DNA of 64,000 bases from Cognaticolwellia beringensis (GTDB taxonomy: Bacteria > Pseudomonadota > Gammaproteobacteria > Enterobacterales > Alteromonadaceae), in assembly GCF_002076895.1 (NCBI RefSeq), contig NZ_CP020465.1, positions 62,001 through 126,000 on the forward strand. The letters run 5' to 3'. Both the position numbers and the translations under genes were made by a program. Below, piece by piece: positions 27,838 through 37,328 of the stretch (position 1 is the stretch's first letter; each line of letters starts with the position of its first letter). The notes beneath the pieces were generated by a model. The model worked only from the letters and a program-made list of their open reading frames with translations. It was not told the origin of the DNA and did no database searches.

Positions 27838-28936
27838 ACAAATGAGTCATGACTCAAAGCGCCCAACACTGTTAGTAATGGCAGGCGGAACCGGCGGACA
27901 TATATTTCCAGGTATTGCAGTTGCAGATGCCTTAGTAAAACAAGGCTGGAAAATACATTGGCTAGGCACTGCTCAGCGAATGGAAGCAGAGCTAGTGCCA
28001 AAAAGTGGCTATCCGATCTCATTTATTAATATGGCCGGTGTGCGTAATAAGAACTGGCAGACATGGTTGAAAACGCCATTCAAAATTTTGCAATCTGTGC
28101 TGCAGTCTATTCAAATATTGCGCAAAGTTAAACCTGATGTTGTTCTAGGAATGGGCGGTTATGCTAGTGCTCCTGGTGGAGTAGCAGCATGGTTATTAGG
28201 TATCCCGTTGGTATTGCATGAACAAAATGCCGTTGCGGGCATGAGTAATCGCTACCTGTCGTTTATAGCGACAAGAACGTTAAGTGCATTTCCTGGCGCT
28301 TTTAGTAAAAGAGTCAGCTCAAAAGTAGTCGGAAATCCATTGCGTAGCAATATTATCGCCATTAAAAACGTCATGCCGGAACAACCAGCAACCAGTAAAA
28401 AAGTGTTGGTAGTGGGGGGCAGTTTAGGTGCGAAGATACTGAACGATGTTGTGCCTCAAGCAATGAATCAAATTAAAGTACAGAGTATTGATGTTTGGCA
28501 TCAAACCGGTGGTGGCAATGAACAAGCCGTCTTGAAAAGTTATCAAGACTACGGTTTGCCAGAAGAAAAGGTCAAGGTAACAGAATTTATTGAAGATATG
28601 GCCGCGGCCTACAAATGGGCTGACGTAGTTATTTGTCGAGCGGGTGCATTAACCGTGTCTGAATTAGCAATGGCGGCAAAACCGGCTATATTCGTGCCCT
28701 TGCCGCATGCGGTTGATGATCACCAAACCAAGAACGCTATGTATTTAGTTAATTGTGGTGCGGCAAAGTTAATCGCACAAAAAGAGTTTAACGGTACAAC
28801 CCTGGGGCAAATGCTTAATAGTCTGTTTATTTCTGACAAAGTCGTACAACAGATGTCTAAAGCTGCGCACAATGCTGCCCATGCGGATGCAACTAACCTT
28901 GTGGCATCAACCTGTATCGAGGTAGTAAAAACATGA
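27830..28936 (+). CDS. murG: UDP-GlcNAc:lipid I N-acetylglucosaminyltransferase MurG
   Basis: A 368-residue GT-B glycosyltransferase that converts lipid I to lipid II on the cytoplasmic face of the inner membrane. The glycine loops [17 protein letters not shown] and [13 protein letters not shown], the [12 protein letters not shown] block and the donor-binding [13 protein letters not shown] are all intact. ATG at 27830 is used; a second ATG 12 bases further is also possible and would remove most of the overlap with ftsW. It overlaps murC by 4 bases (ATGA). Confidence 0.96.
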   Translation: MTEQMSHDSKRPTLLVMAGGTGGHIFPGIAVADALVKQGWKIHWLGTAQRMEAELVPKSGYPISFINMAGVRNKNWQTWLKTPFKILQSVLQSIQILRKVKPDVVLGMGGYASAPGGVAAWLLGIPLVLHEQNAVAGMSNRYLSFIATRTLSAFPGAFSKRVSSKVVGNPLRSNIIAIKNVMPEQPATSKKVLVVGGSLGAKILNDVVPQAMNQIKVQSIDVWHQTGGGNEQAVLKSYQDYGLPEEKVKVTEFIEDMAAAYKWADVVICRAGALTVSELAMAAKPAIFVPLPHAVDDHQTKNAMYLVNCGAAKLIAQKEFNGTTLGQMLNSLFISDKVVQQMSKAAHNAAHADATNLVASTCIEVVKT

Positions 28937-30405
28937 GTAAAGAAATGACGACAGAAAGTAATAACAATACTGCATTAAGTAATGCCAATAACAGGGTGCC
29001 AGAAATGCGCCGTGTAAAAACCATCCATTTTGTTGGTATTGGTGGTGCGGGTATGGGCGGTATTGCCGAAGTATTGTTGAACGAAGGCTATCAAATTACC
29101 GGTTCTGACATTGGTGAAAACCAAGTGGTTAAGCGTCTAACAGCCTTAGGTGCGAAAATAACTATCGGTCATCACGAAGATAATGTTAATGGCGCGAGTG
29201 TTATTGTGGTTTCAACCGCTATTAATGTTGAAAATCCAGAATTAGTTGCGGCACACGAACAACGTATTCCAGTCGTTCGTCGAGCTGAAATGTTAGCCGA
29301 ATTAATGCGTTTTCGTCACGGTATTGCCATTGCTGGCACCCATGGTAAAACCACTACCACTAGCTTAATTGCTAGTATATTTGCACAAGCTAACTTAGAT
29401 CCTACGTTTGTCATCGGCGGCTTATTAAATAGTGCCGGAACCAATGCACGTTTAGGGAGTAGCCGTTATTTAATTGCTGAAGCCGATGAAAGCGATGCGT
29501 CATTCTTGCATTTGCAACCTATGGTTTCTGTGATCACTAATATCGATGAAGATCATATGGAAACGTATCAAGGTGATTTTGAAAAACTTAAAGATACCTA
29601 CATCGAGTTTTTGCACAACTTACCTTTTTATGGTTTAGCCGTGGTTTGTTTAGATAATCCAGTAGTACGAGAAATACTACCGCGCATTGGTCGCCAAGTG
29701 ATTACTTATGGCTTCTGCGAAGATGCCGACGTTAGAGCAACCCAATATCAACAATCGGCCGGAATGAGCTCATTTGTGGTTGAACGCAAAGACAGCGCGC
29801 CTTTGGCTATTAGCGTTAATTTACCGGGTGAGCATAACGTATTAAATGCCTTGGCGGGTGTAGCGGTTGCTATTGATGAAGGCGTTGAAGATATCGCTAT
29901 TCAGCAAGCGTTACAAAGTTTTGCAGGTATCGGTCGTCGTTTCGAGAAATTAGCTACTTTGAGCACAGACCAAGGTGAAATGGTGCTCATCGATGATTAT
30001 GGTCACCACCCAACAGAAGTTAAAGCCACAATAGCAGCGATGCGTAACGGCTGGCCGGAAAAAAGATTAATCATGGTGTTTCAACCACACAGATATTCAC
30101 GTACGCGCGATCTGTATGAAGATTTTGTTGAGGTATTATCAGAGGTTGATTGCTTATTTTTACTTGATGTTTATGGCGCAGGTGAAGCGCCAATTGCTAA
30201 TGCTGACAGTAAAAGTTTAGCGCGTAGCATTCGTTTACGTGGCCAAATAGAGCCAATTTATGTTAGTGACAGTGACAAATTAGCCGAATTAATCGCGGCA
30301 CAGTTAAAAGATGGCGACATGGTTATTACCCAAGGTGCCGGTAACATCGGTGCTATTGCACGTAGTTTAGCAACAGATAAAAAGTTAATGGTGGCAAGTT
30401 CATGA
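28933..30405 (+). CDS. murC: UDP-MurNAc:L-Ala ligase MurC
   Basis: A 490-residue Mur ligase, the first committed ligase of stem peptide synthesis. The N-terminal UDP-MurNAc binding part shows [20 protein letters not shown], the ATP loop is [14 protein letters not shown], followed by [12 protein letters not shown] and [13 protein letters not shown]. Length matches the 491-residue E. coli enzyme. A hydrophilic N-terminal extension of about 25 residues (rich in Asn, Thr and Ser) precedes the conserved VPEMRR. It overlaps murG and ddl by 4 bases each. Confidence 0.97.
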   Translation: MSKEMTTESNNNTALSNANNRVPEMRRVKTIHFVGIGGAGMGGIAEVLLNEGYQITGSDIGENQVVKRLTALGAKITIGHHEDNVNGASVIVVSTAINVENPELVAAHEQRIPVVRRAEMLAELMRFRHGIAIAGTHGKTTTTSLIASIFAQANLDPTFVIGGLLNSAGTNARLGSSRYLIAEADESDASFLHLQPMVSVITNIDEDHMETYQGDFEKLKDTYIEFLHNLPFYGLAVVCLDNPVVREILPRIGRQVITYGFCEDADVRATQYQQSAGMSSFVVERKDSAPLAISVNLPGEHNVLNALAGVAVAIDEGVEDIAIQQALQSFAGIGRRFEKLATLSTDQGEMVLIDDYGHHPTEVKATIAAMRNGWPEKRLIMVFQPHRYSRTRDLYEDFVEVLSEVDCLFLLDVYGAGEAPIANADSKSLARSIRLRGQIEPIYVSDSDKLAELIAAQLKDGDMVITQGAGNIGAIARSLATDKKLMVASS

Positions 30406-31337
30406 AACCTTTAATGGAAGAAAAATTAGCTGTTTTATATGGTGGTACATCAGCAGAAAGAGCGGTGTCACTTAATTCAGGAAAAGCAGTGGCTAAAGGC
30501 TTAAAAGAAGCGGGTTTCAATGTTCAGCTTATTGATACTCAAGATTACTGCTTAAGTGATTTAGTAAAATTAGATATTGACCGTGTGTTTATAGCTTTAC
30601 ATGGCCGTGGTGGAGAAGACGGTTGTGTGCAGGGTGCACTGCAATATATGAATATTCCTTATACCGGATCTGATGTACTGGGTTCAGCATTATCGATGGA
30701 TAAAATTCGCAGTAAGCAAGTCTTTCAAGCGTTGAATCTACCGACTGCTGCCTTTGCTATTGTCGATAAAGCACATTATCAAGCAGAAGATGCGGCAAAT
30801 ATATTACAAGAGTTAGGCAATGTGGTCATGGTTAAGCCTGCGAATGAAGGTTCAAGCATTGGCATGTCTAAGGCAAATAATGCCGAAGAATTGCATCAGG
30901 CACTTATCGCTGCTTTTCATTACGACCATCAAATTTTGGTAGAGGCTTGGGTTCAAGGCCCAGAATACACTGTCGCTATTTTAGGGCAAACGCCGTTACC
31001 CGTTATCCATATGGTAACCCCGAACGATTTTTATGACTACGACGCAAAATATAAAGCTAACACGACGCAATATCATTGTCCGTGTTCACTCTCTGCTGAG
31101 GACGAAGCTGAACTACAAAGTATCGCCTTAAAAGCATTTAATGCTACTGGCGCTAAAGGGTGGGGGCGAGTAGATGTTATGCGCAATGCGCAAGGTCAAT
31201 GGCAGTTATTGGAAGTCAATACAGTACCGGGCATGACAGAAACGTCATTGGTCCCTAAAGCCGCGAAGGTGCACGGCTTAAGTTTTAGCGAATTGGTGAC
31301 CAAAATTGTTGCGTTAAGCGCACAAGGTAGTGCGTAA
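30402..31337 (+). CDS. ddl: D-alanine--D-alanine ligase
   Basis: A 311-residue ATP-grasp enzyme of the DdlB size class. The N-terminal [20 protein letters not shown], the [18 protein letters not shown] block, [15 protein letters not shown] and the metal-binding ending [20 protein letters not shown] are typical. It makes the D-Ala-D-Ala dipeptide used by MurF. Located between murC and ftsQ as ddlB is in E. coli, and coupled to murC by an ATGA overlap. Met5 is an alternative start. Confidence 0.96.
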   Translation: MKPLMEEKLAVLYGGTSAERAVSLNSGKAVAKGLKEAGFNVQLIDTQDYCLSDLVKLDIDRVFIALHGRGGEDGCVQGALQYMNIPYTGSDVLGSALSMDKIRSKQVFQALNLPTAAFAIVDKAHYQAEDAANILQELGNVVMVKPANEGSSIGMSKANNAEELHQALIAAFHYDHQILVEAWVQGPEYTVAILGQTPLPVIHMVTPNDFYDYDAKYKANTTQYHCPCSLSAEDEAELQSIALKAFNATGAKGWGRVDVMRNAQGQWQLLEVNTVPGMTETSLVPKAAKVHGLSFSELVTKIVALSAQGSA

Positions 31338-31340
31338 CGT

Positions 31341-32120
31341 ATGGCAACGGCAAGGCAAAAACAACTTCCATTAAAGGAAGAAGTCGCAGATTTACACTGG
31401 ACTTTTTGGCTAGGCGTCACGTTTTTCGTTGCTGTTATTGTTGCCATTTTATCGTTTGGTATTTTTTTGAACAAACAACTTAGCGCTGAAGAGTCAGCGC
31501 CTGTCACCTCAATTGCGATTGCTGGTGAAATGCCTTACACCACGCGTGTAGACATTGAGCGAGCGATAGAAAAAGTTAATTTAGGTAACTTCTTTAACTT
31601 AGATGTAAATGACGTACAGCAAAAAGTGGCAAAATTACCTTGGGTTTATTCTGTTTCAGTACGGAAAAAATGGCCGAATGAATTGAAAATTTATATTGTT
31701 GATCAAAAGCCGATAGCGCATTGGAATGGGGACTTTTTAATTAACGCAAACGGTAAAGCGTTTCAGGCTGACGTGCAACGGTTAGTCAAGAAGTTACCGG
31801 CATTTTTCGGTCCAGAGGGCAGTGAACAAATAGCCTTAGACAATTTTAGAGACTTGAATAAGCTATTGGATTTTAGCCAATTAGCCATAGATGAATTAGT
31901 GCTGACTGAGCGTTTTGCTTGGCAGCTTATCCTAAATGATGGTGTCACCATTAATTTAGGCCGTGATAATCGTGTTGAGCGTATACAGCGCTTCATGGAC
32001 ATTTATCCAGAGATTAAATTGAATAAAAAGGAGGGTCAGCAAGTGGATTATGTTGATCTGAGATACGATACCGGTTTAGCCGTTGGTTGGAAGACCGCGG
32101 ATAATAAAGAAAGAGTTTAG
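31341..32120 (+). CDS. ftsQ: Cell division protein FtsQ
   Basis: A 259-residue bitopic protein. A short cytoplasmic N-terminus is followed by one membrane segment (residues about 22-43), a POTRA domain starting near VTSIAIAGEMPYTTRVDIERA and the beta domain with LPWVYSVSVRKKWPNELKIYI, the FtsQ signature. In the periplasm it recruits FtsLB and links early and late divisome parts. It starts 3 bases after ddl. Five bases separate it from ftsA. Confidence 0.94.
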   Translation: MATARQKQLPLKEEVADLHWTFWLGVTFFVAVIVAILSFGIFLNKQLSAEESAPVTSIAIAGEMPYTTRVDIERAIEKVNLGNFFNLDVNDVQQKVAKLPWVYSVSVRKKWPNELKIYIVDQKPIAHWNGDFLINANGKAFQADVQRLVKKLPAFFGPEGSEQIALDNFRDLNKLLDFSQLAIDELVLTERFAWQLILNDGVTINLGRDNRVERIQRFMDIYPEIKLNKKEGQQVDYVDLRYDTGLAVGWKTADNKERV

Positions 32121-32125
32121 CCTGA

Positions 32126-33361
32126 ATGTCAAAAATAACTGAAAGAAATTTAGTGGTTGGATTAGATATTGGAACGTCAAAAATTTCAGTAGCCGTTGGC
32201 GAGATCACGCCTGATAACCAGCTCAGTATCGTAGGGGTTGGAAATCAACCTGCGCGTGGCATGGATAAAGGTGGCGTTAATGATTTAAACCTGGTTATTC
32301 AGTCCGTTCAGCGCGCTATTAACGAAGCTGAATTAATGGCAGATTGCCATATAACTTCAGTATACCTTGGTATTTCTGGTAAGCATATTAGCTGTCAAAA
32401 TGAAAACGGTATGGTGCCCATTAATGACAAAGAAGTGATGCAGGATGACGTTGATAACGTTATTCATACCGCGCGCTCAGTACCTATTTCTGCCGAGCGT
32501 CGGATGTTACATGTGCTTCCACAAGAATACAGTATTGACTGTCAAGACGGCATTAAAAGCCCAATTGGTATGTCAGGCGTGCGAATGGAAGCAAAAGTTC
32601 ATATTGTCACTTGTGCCAATGACATGGCAAAAAATATTGTTAAATGTGTGGAACGTTGTGACTTAAAAGCTGACCAACTCATTTTCTCAGCGCTTGCTTC
32701 TAGCTATGCCATTTTAACTGATGATGAAAAAGAACTGGGTATTTGTGTTGTAGATATGGGCGCAGGCACCATGGATATCGCTGTATTTACCGGTGGTGCA
32801 TTACGTCATACCGCGGTCATTCCGGTAGCGGGTAATCAAGTCACTAGCGACATTGCGAAAATATTCCGCACACCGTTAAGTCATGCTGAAGATATTAAAG
32901 TGCAATATGCTTGCGCCTTACGTCAAATGGTTAGCATGGAAGAAAATATTGAAGTACCGAGTGTTGGTGGACGCCCAGCACGTTCGATGTCTCGTCACAC
33001 TTTGGCTGAAGTTGTTGAGCCTAGGTATCAGGAATTATTTGAACTGATCCAAGAAGAATTACGAGAATGTGGATTAGAAGATCAAATTGCTGCGGGTTAT
33101 GTTTTAACCGGCGGTACCGCAAAAATGGAAGGTGTCGTTGAGTTTGCTGAAGAAGTATTTCAAATGCCAGCTCGTGTAGCGCAACCTTCTGATGTATGTG
33201 GATTGAAAGAGTATGTTAACGACCCAACATACTCAACGGTTGTAGGTTTACTGCATTATGGTATGCAGGCTAGTCAGCAACAAAATAAAGAACAAAAGAA
33301 AAGCGAGTCAGTTGGAAGTATCGGTTCGAAAATACTGGCTTGGTTTAAAGGCGAATTTTAA
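32126..33361 (+). CDS. ftsA: Cell division protein FtsA
   Basis: A 411-residue actin-like protein. The phosphate-1 motif GLDIGTSKISVAVGE, the phosphate-2 motif VDMGAGTMDIAVFTGG and the adenosine motif VLTGGTAKMEG are present. The C-terminal amphipathic helix ILAWFKGEF is the membrane-targeting sequence. FtsA anchors FtsZ to the membrane and recruits later divisome proteins. ftsZ follows after a 77-base gap that contains GGAGATAATAAT as its ribosome binding site. Confidence 0.97.
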   Translation: MSKITERNLVVGLDIGTSKISVAVGEITPDNQLSIVGVGNQPARGMDKGGVNDLNLVIQSVQRAINEAELMADCHITSVYLGISGKHISCQNENGMVPINDKEVMQDDVDNVIHTARSVPISAERRMLHVLPQEYSIDCQDGIKSPIGMSGVRMEAKVHIVTCANDMAKNIVKCVERCDLKADQLIFSALASSYAILTDDEKELGICVVDMGAGTMDIAVFTGGALRHTAVIPVAGNQVTSDIAKIFRTPLSHAEDIKVQYACALRQMVSMEENIEVPSVGGRPARSMSRHTLAEVVEPRYQELFELIQEELRECGLEDQIAAGYVLTGGTAKMEGVVEFAEEVFQMPARVAQPSDVCGLKEYVNDPTYSTVVGLLHYGMQASQQQNKEQKKSESVGSIGSKILAWFKGEF

Positions 33362-33438
33362 TTAACGGCATTGGCGGTTAGTTAAAGGTAAAAAAGAGTT
33401 TTGGTGGAACAAAACGTAATAAAATCGGAGATAATAAT

Positions 33439-34602
33439 ATGTTTGAATTAATGGAAGATCACAACGAAGAAGCAGTCATCAAAGTTATAGGCGTTGGTGG
33501 TGGTGGTGGTAATGCGGTAGAACACATGGTTTTACAAACCATCGAAGGTGTTGAATTTATTACCGCGAATACCGATTCACAAGCATTACGTAATTCAGCC
33601 GCAAATGTTACTTTGCAGCTGGGTCATGACGTTACAAAAGGTTTAGGCGCTGGCGCTAACCCTGAAATTGGCCGTCGCAGTGCAGAAGAAGATAGAGAAA
33701 CCATAAAAGAAGCCCTTAAAGGTGCAGATATGGTCTTTATCGCTGCTGGTATGGGCGGAGGCACAGGTACTGGTGCTGCACCTGTCGTGGCAGAAATAGC
33801 AAAAGAAATGGGTATTTTAACGGTTGCCGTAGTGACTAAGCCATTCCCATTTGAAGGTAAAAAGCGTATGAATTACGCTGATCAAGGTATTGAGTTTTTA
33901 TCAAAAAATGTTGATTCACTGATCACCATTCCAAATGAAAAACTATTAAAAGTTTTAGGCCCAGGCACTAGCTTATTAGATGCTTTTAAAGCCGCGAATG
34001 ATGTTTTATTAGGCGCAGTACAAGGTATTGCGGAGCTAATTACTCGTCCGGGACTGATCAACGTCGATTTCGCTGATGTTAGAACGGTAATGTCTGAAAT
34101 GGGTACGGCAATGATGGGCTCAGGTACAGCATCTGGTCCAGATCGTGCTGAAGAAGCGGCCGAAGCAGCCATTTCAAGTCCGTTACTTGAAGACGTTGAT
34201 TTAGCTGGTGCTCGCGGCATATTGGTCAATATTACCGCTGGTATGGATATCAGTATTGATGAGTTTGAAACGGTAGGTAACATGGTTAAAGCCTTTTCTT
34301 CTGAAAATGCTACGGTTGTTGTTGGTGCGGTTATTGACCCTGAAATGACAGAAGATCTACGAGTTACGGTGGTCGCAACAGGTATTGGTGCTGATCGAAA
34401 GCCAGATATTACGCTAGTTAACCCAACTCCTATTGCAGAGCCGCAAGTTGTTGGTGGTGATTATATCCCTAGTGCACAACCAGAGTTATCTGCTAATCCG
34501 GTTACTATGCCGGAAGCGAATGCTCAAGCACAAAAAGTGGCAGCAACAGAGCTTGATGATTATTTAGATATTCCAGCATTTTTGCGTAAACAAGCAGATT
34601 AA
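33439..34602 (+). CDS. ftsZ: Cell division protein FtsZ
   Basis: A 387-residue tubulin-like GTPase. The GTP-binding glycine loops [13 protein letters not shown] and the tubulin signature [15 protein letters not shown] are intact, as is the synergy-loop region with [11 protein letters not shown]. The conserved C-terminal peptide [16 protein letters not shown] binds FtsA, ZipA and related partners. It polymerises into the Z ring at midcell. It is the last gene of the dcw block; 138 bases with a promoter separate it from lpxC, and no hairpin terminator is obvious. Confidence 0.98.
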   Translation: MFELMEDHNEEAVIKVIGVGGGGGNAVEHMVLQTIEGVEFITANTDSQALRNSAANVTLQLGHDVTKGLGAGANPEIGRRSAEEDRETIKEALKGADMVFIAAGMGGGTGTGAAPVVAEIAKEMGILTVAVVTKPFPFEGKKRMNYADQGIEFLSKNVDSLITIPNEKLLKVLGPGTSLLDAFKAANDVLLGAVQGIAELITRPGLINVDFADVRTVMSEMGTAMMGSGTASGPDRAEEAAEAAISSPLLEDVDLAGARGILVNITAGMDISIDEFETVGNMVKAFSSENATVVVGAVIDPEMTEDLRVTVVATGIGADRKPDITLVNPTPIAEPQVVGGDYIPSAQPELSANPVTMPEANAQAQKVAATELDDYLDIPAFLRKQAD

Positions 34603-34648
34603 TTCTGCTTATTTAAATTGCGCTCACAAGACTGAAAAAGTTGGAATA

Positions 34649-34677
34649 TTGATTTTGTTAGGCTTTTTTGTTATATT
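34649..34677 (+). promoter_or_regulatory. Sigma-70 promoter of lpxC
   Basis: TTGATT (34649-34654) and TATATT (34672-34677) are separated by exactly 17 bases, 64 bases before the lpxC ATG. This suggests lpxC has its own start of transcription besides read-through from ftsZ. Confidence 0.65.
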
Positions 34678-34740
34678 ACGTCTCCGCTGAAATCAGTGGC
34701 GGCTAATTAATATAAAAATATAGGCTTAAGAAGGCTATTT

Positions 34741-35658
34741 ATGATTAAACAACGTACGTTAAAAGACAGTGTCTCTGCCATTGGTGTAGGGTTACATAAA
34801 GGTGAAAAGGTGCAGATCACTCTCCGTCCTGCGCCTGCTAACACCGGTATTATTTTTCGCCGAGTTGATTTAGATCCCGTTGTCGATATTCCCGCGACAC
34901 CGGAAGCTGTAGGTGAAACTACTTTATGTACATGTTTAGTGAATGAGCAAGGTGTTCAGATTTCCACCGTCGAACATTTGCTTTCTGCTGTTGCAGGTTT
35001 AGGCATTGACAACCTTATTGTTGAGGTTGACTCACCTGAAATTCCAATTATGGATGGCAGTGCTTTACCGTTTGTATATTTAATACAATCGGTTGGCATC
35101 GAAACATCAAATGTTGCTAAACGCTTTTTACGTATCACTAAAACTATACGTGTTGAAGAAGGCGACAAATGGGCTGAATTAAAGCCTTATGAAGGTTTTC
35201 GTGTCAATTTTGCTATTGAATTCGAACATCCTGTTATCGTCAATACTTGCCAAGCGATGAGTATGGACCTTTCCAGTTGTTCATTTATCAAAGAAATCAG
35301 TCGTGCACGTACTTTTGGTTTTATGAAAGACATTGAGTTTTTACGCTCGCATAATTTAGCACTGGGTGGCAGTTTAGAAAACGCCATCGTGTTAGACGAA
35401 TACCGTATGTTGAACAAAGACGACTTGCGCTATGACGACGAATTCGTAAAACATAAAATTTTAGATGCTATTGGCGACTTGTACATGGGTGGCGTTAGTA
35501 TTTTAGGTGAACTCAATGCCTTTAAATCTGGCCATGCATTAAATAACATATTGCTACGTGAAGTATTTAAGCAAGTAGACTGCTGGGAGTGGGTTACTTA
35601 TGAAGATACCGCTGAGTCACCGATTCAATACCAAGAGATTAATGCAGCGGCTTTTTAA
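34741..35658 (+). CDS. lpxC: UDP-3-O-acyl-N-acetylglucosamine deacetylase LpxC
   Basis: A 305-residue enzyme, the same length as E. coli LpxC. It catalyses the committed zinc-dependent step of lipid A synthesis in the cytoplasm. The N-terminal [20 protein letters not shown], the zinc His in [31 protein letters not shown] and the second zinc site [19 protein letters not shown] are all intact. It has its own promoter after ftsZ and ends at a terminator. The next gene on this strand is the M23 peptidase, with dciA in between on the other strand. Confidence 0.97.
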   Translation: MIKQRTLKDSVSAIGVGLHKGEKVQITLRPAPANTGIIFRRVDLDPVVDIPATPEAVGETTLCTCLVNEQGVQISTVEHLLSAVAGLGIDNLIVEVDSPEIPIMDGSALPFVYLIQSVGIETSNVAKRFLRITKTIRVEEGDKWAELKPYEGFRVNFAIEFEHPVIVNTCQAMSMDLSSCSFIKEISRARTFGFMKDIEFLRSHNLALGGSLENAIVLDEYRMLNKDDLRYDDEFVKHKILDAIGDLYMGGVSILGELNAFKSGHALNNILLREVFKQVDCWEWVTYEDTAESPIQYQEINAAAF

Positions 35659-35687
35659 TACCGCTGAATAATCACATTGAAAAATAG

Positions 35688-35713
35688 AAACCAGCCATGC
35701 GCTGGTTTTTTTA
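35688..35713 (+). terminator. Rho-independent terminator after lpxC
   Basis: An 8-base stem (AAACCAGC / GCTGGTTT) with loop CATGC is followed by TTTTTATTTG. Confidence 0.9.
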
Positions 35714-35811
35714 TTTGAACAATAAGTCGGTAGAATTTTTTAGGTCAAACGTTGTGCCGATAATCTTGAGTCAGGATTTTAACGGATAGAAAACTAGCAT
35801 TTTAGTCAGGA

Positions 35812-36273
35812 TTATTTCTTCGCGTGGGCCGCCAGCTTTTCAAGCTTTTTACGTAAACTATCGGGTGCTGTTTCAGCTATTTTTAATAAATGCTCGGCAG
35901 TCGCGGCTGAAATTGTTGAATTAATGGCGTTAGGTATCACGGTTTTTTCCGGCATTTTATTGCGAAATGGGGTGATCTTAATTTCTACCTGATTAAAGAC
36001 ATTATCAGTTACTTGGGTTAATTCTCGACAAATATTCATTCTTTCGAATTGTAAACGTTGGCTCCAAACCGCCGAATTTACCTCAATTACGATGGCATTA
36101 GCCCTGAAATTTGCTATTTTCCAGACATCTGCTGGTAGGTCGGGGCAAATTTGTCGTACAATGTCAGACAATACTGTTAAAGAGTTGGTTTTTGCGGCTA
36201 TTTGTGCCAAAGTGCCTGACGTTGAATTAAACAGCGCTGACATGTCTGTAGGGATTCTAGATTTTCTTGCCAT
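35812..36273 (-). CDS. dciA: DciA-type protein (DUF721), likely helicase loader
   Basis: A 153-residue protein of the DUF721 family. The core at residues about 25-105 has the pattern LPADVWKIANFRANAIVIEVNSAVWSQRLQFE, with the conserved Trp and KH-like fold expected for DciA. DciA is the ancestral bacterial partner that loads DnaB helicase where DnaC is absent. A basic C-terminal tail (SLRKKLEKLAAHAKK) follows. The neighbourhood lpxC-dciA-M23-secA is the same as in Pseudomonas, except that the gene is on the minus strand here. Confidence 0.85.
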   Translation of the reverse strand: MARKSRIPTDMSALFNSTSGTLAQIAAKTNSLTVLSDIVRQICPDLPADVWKIANFRANAIVIEVNSAVWSQRLQFERMNICRELTQVTDNVFNQVEIKITPFRNKMPEKTVIPNAINSTISAATAEHLLKIAETAPDSLRKKLEKLAAHAKK

Positions 36274-36305
36274 GAGTCAGCTCTGAACTAAACGATGAAT
36301 GAATT

Positions 36306-37202
36306 ATGAGTTTAACATTACTATACCGCGGAAAGAACGTTAGATTTTCAATGAAGCTAAATAAGCTACATTGGTTATCTGCTCTGACTGCCTTTGCCTT
36401 AATTTCTGGTTTTATTGTCCATTTAATTGCTTCTGCGGATGACGTACCTCAAAACCCGACCTATGGCATGTCAAACCTACCAAGTACCGATGTTCCTAAA
36501 GTAGATAGTCAAGTCATTGCTGTCACCATGAAATTGGCAGAATTACAAAGCCAAGTGCTAAGGTTGAATGCCTTAGGTGACCGCTTAGCAGAAGAAGCTA
36601 GCATTCCAGATAATGAGTTTAATTTTCAGCAATCACCGCCTAGTGGTGGCCCAATGATCCATAGTAATGATGGTAAGCAAGAAAATTTAGAAGCATTGCT
36701 ATTGAGTATTACCTCATTGGAACAAACGCTACATCATGAAGAAAAACAATTAAAAATGCTTGAATCTGTCAGTTTTGGGCACCATATAGAAAATACACGG
36801 TACTTATCTGGTCGACCAATAACTAAAGGTTGGTTGTCATCGTATTTTGGACTTCGTAAAGACCCTTTTAACGGTAAACCTGCAATGCATAAAGGTGTCG
36901 ATTTTGCTGGTAGTGAAAATGCTGACATTATTGCGACCGGATCAGGTGTTGTCAGTTGGGCGGGAGATCGCTACGGATATGGTAAATTAATTGAAATTAA
37001 TCATGGTGATGGTTTAAAAACTCGCTACGGTCATAATAAATTAATATCAGTAGCCGTTGGTGATGTAGTGACCAAAGGTCAGGTTATTGCAAAAATGGGC
37101 AGTACAGGACGTTCAACAGGGCCACATGTACATTATGAAATATTACGTAATAACCGCCAAATAGATCCAAAACAATACGTATATCGAAAAGCAAAAGAGT
37201 AG
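36306..37202 (+). CDS. M23 (LytM-type) peptidase, membrane-anchored
   Basis: A 298-residue envelope protein. One membrane segment near residues 22-45 anchors it, a coiled-coil stalk follows (residues 65-95 and 125-150), and the LytM domain occupies the last 120 residues. The zinc motifs are complete: HKGVDFA, and TGPHVHYEILRN with the two His, plus RYGHN. An active M23 endopeptidase that cuts peptidoglycan crosslinks is likely. A second ATG at 36351 could be the start, since the first lacks a good ribosome binding site; both keep the anchor. It sits between dciA and secA, as in pseudomonads. Confidence 0.85.
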   Translation: MSLTLLYRGKNVRFSMKLNKLHWLSALTAFALISGFIVHLIASADDVPQNPTYGMSNLPSTDVPKVDSQVIAVTMKLAELQSQVLRLNALGDRLAEEASIPDNEFNFQQSPPSGGPMIHSNDGKQENLEALLLSITSLEQTLHHEEKQLKMLESVSFGHHIENTRYLSGRPITKGWLSSYFGLRKDPFNGKPAMHKGVDFAGSENADIIATGSGVVSWAGDRYGYGKLIEINHGDGLKTRYGHNKLISVAVGDVVTKGQVIAKMGSTGRSTGPHVHYEILRNNRQIDPKQYVYRKAKE

Positions 37203-37265
37203 CTTTATCACTAATTTCAGTTGTTTAAAATACTACTGCGATTACAATACTAAGCAAGTTTATGT

Positions 37266-37292
37266 GATCGGTCCCACCGGTCATTTTATTTT
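37266..37292 (+). terminator. Terminator-like hairpin in the secA leader
   Basis: GATCGGT-CCC-ACCGGTC forms a 7-base stem (one G-T pair) with a 3-base loop, followed by ATTTTATTTT. It lies 37 bases before secA and could end read-through from the M23 gene or attenuate secA. Confidence 0.5.
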
Positions 37293-37328
37293 CAGCGGAA
37301 GATTTTCTTCTCAATATGGTTTAACACG

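Noticed and set aside
35714..37328. A secM gene between lpxC and secA
   Set aside because: The space is taken by dciA and an M23 peptidase. No short secreted frame with an arrest-like C-terminus was seen.
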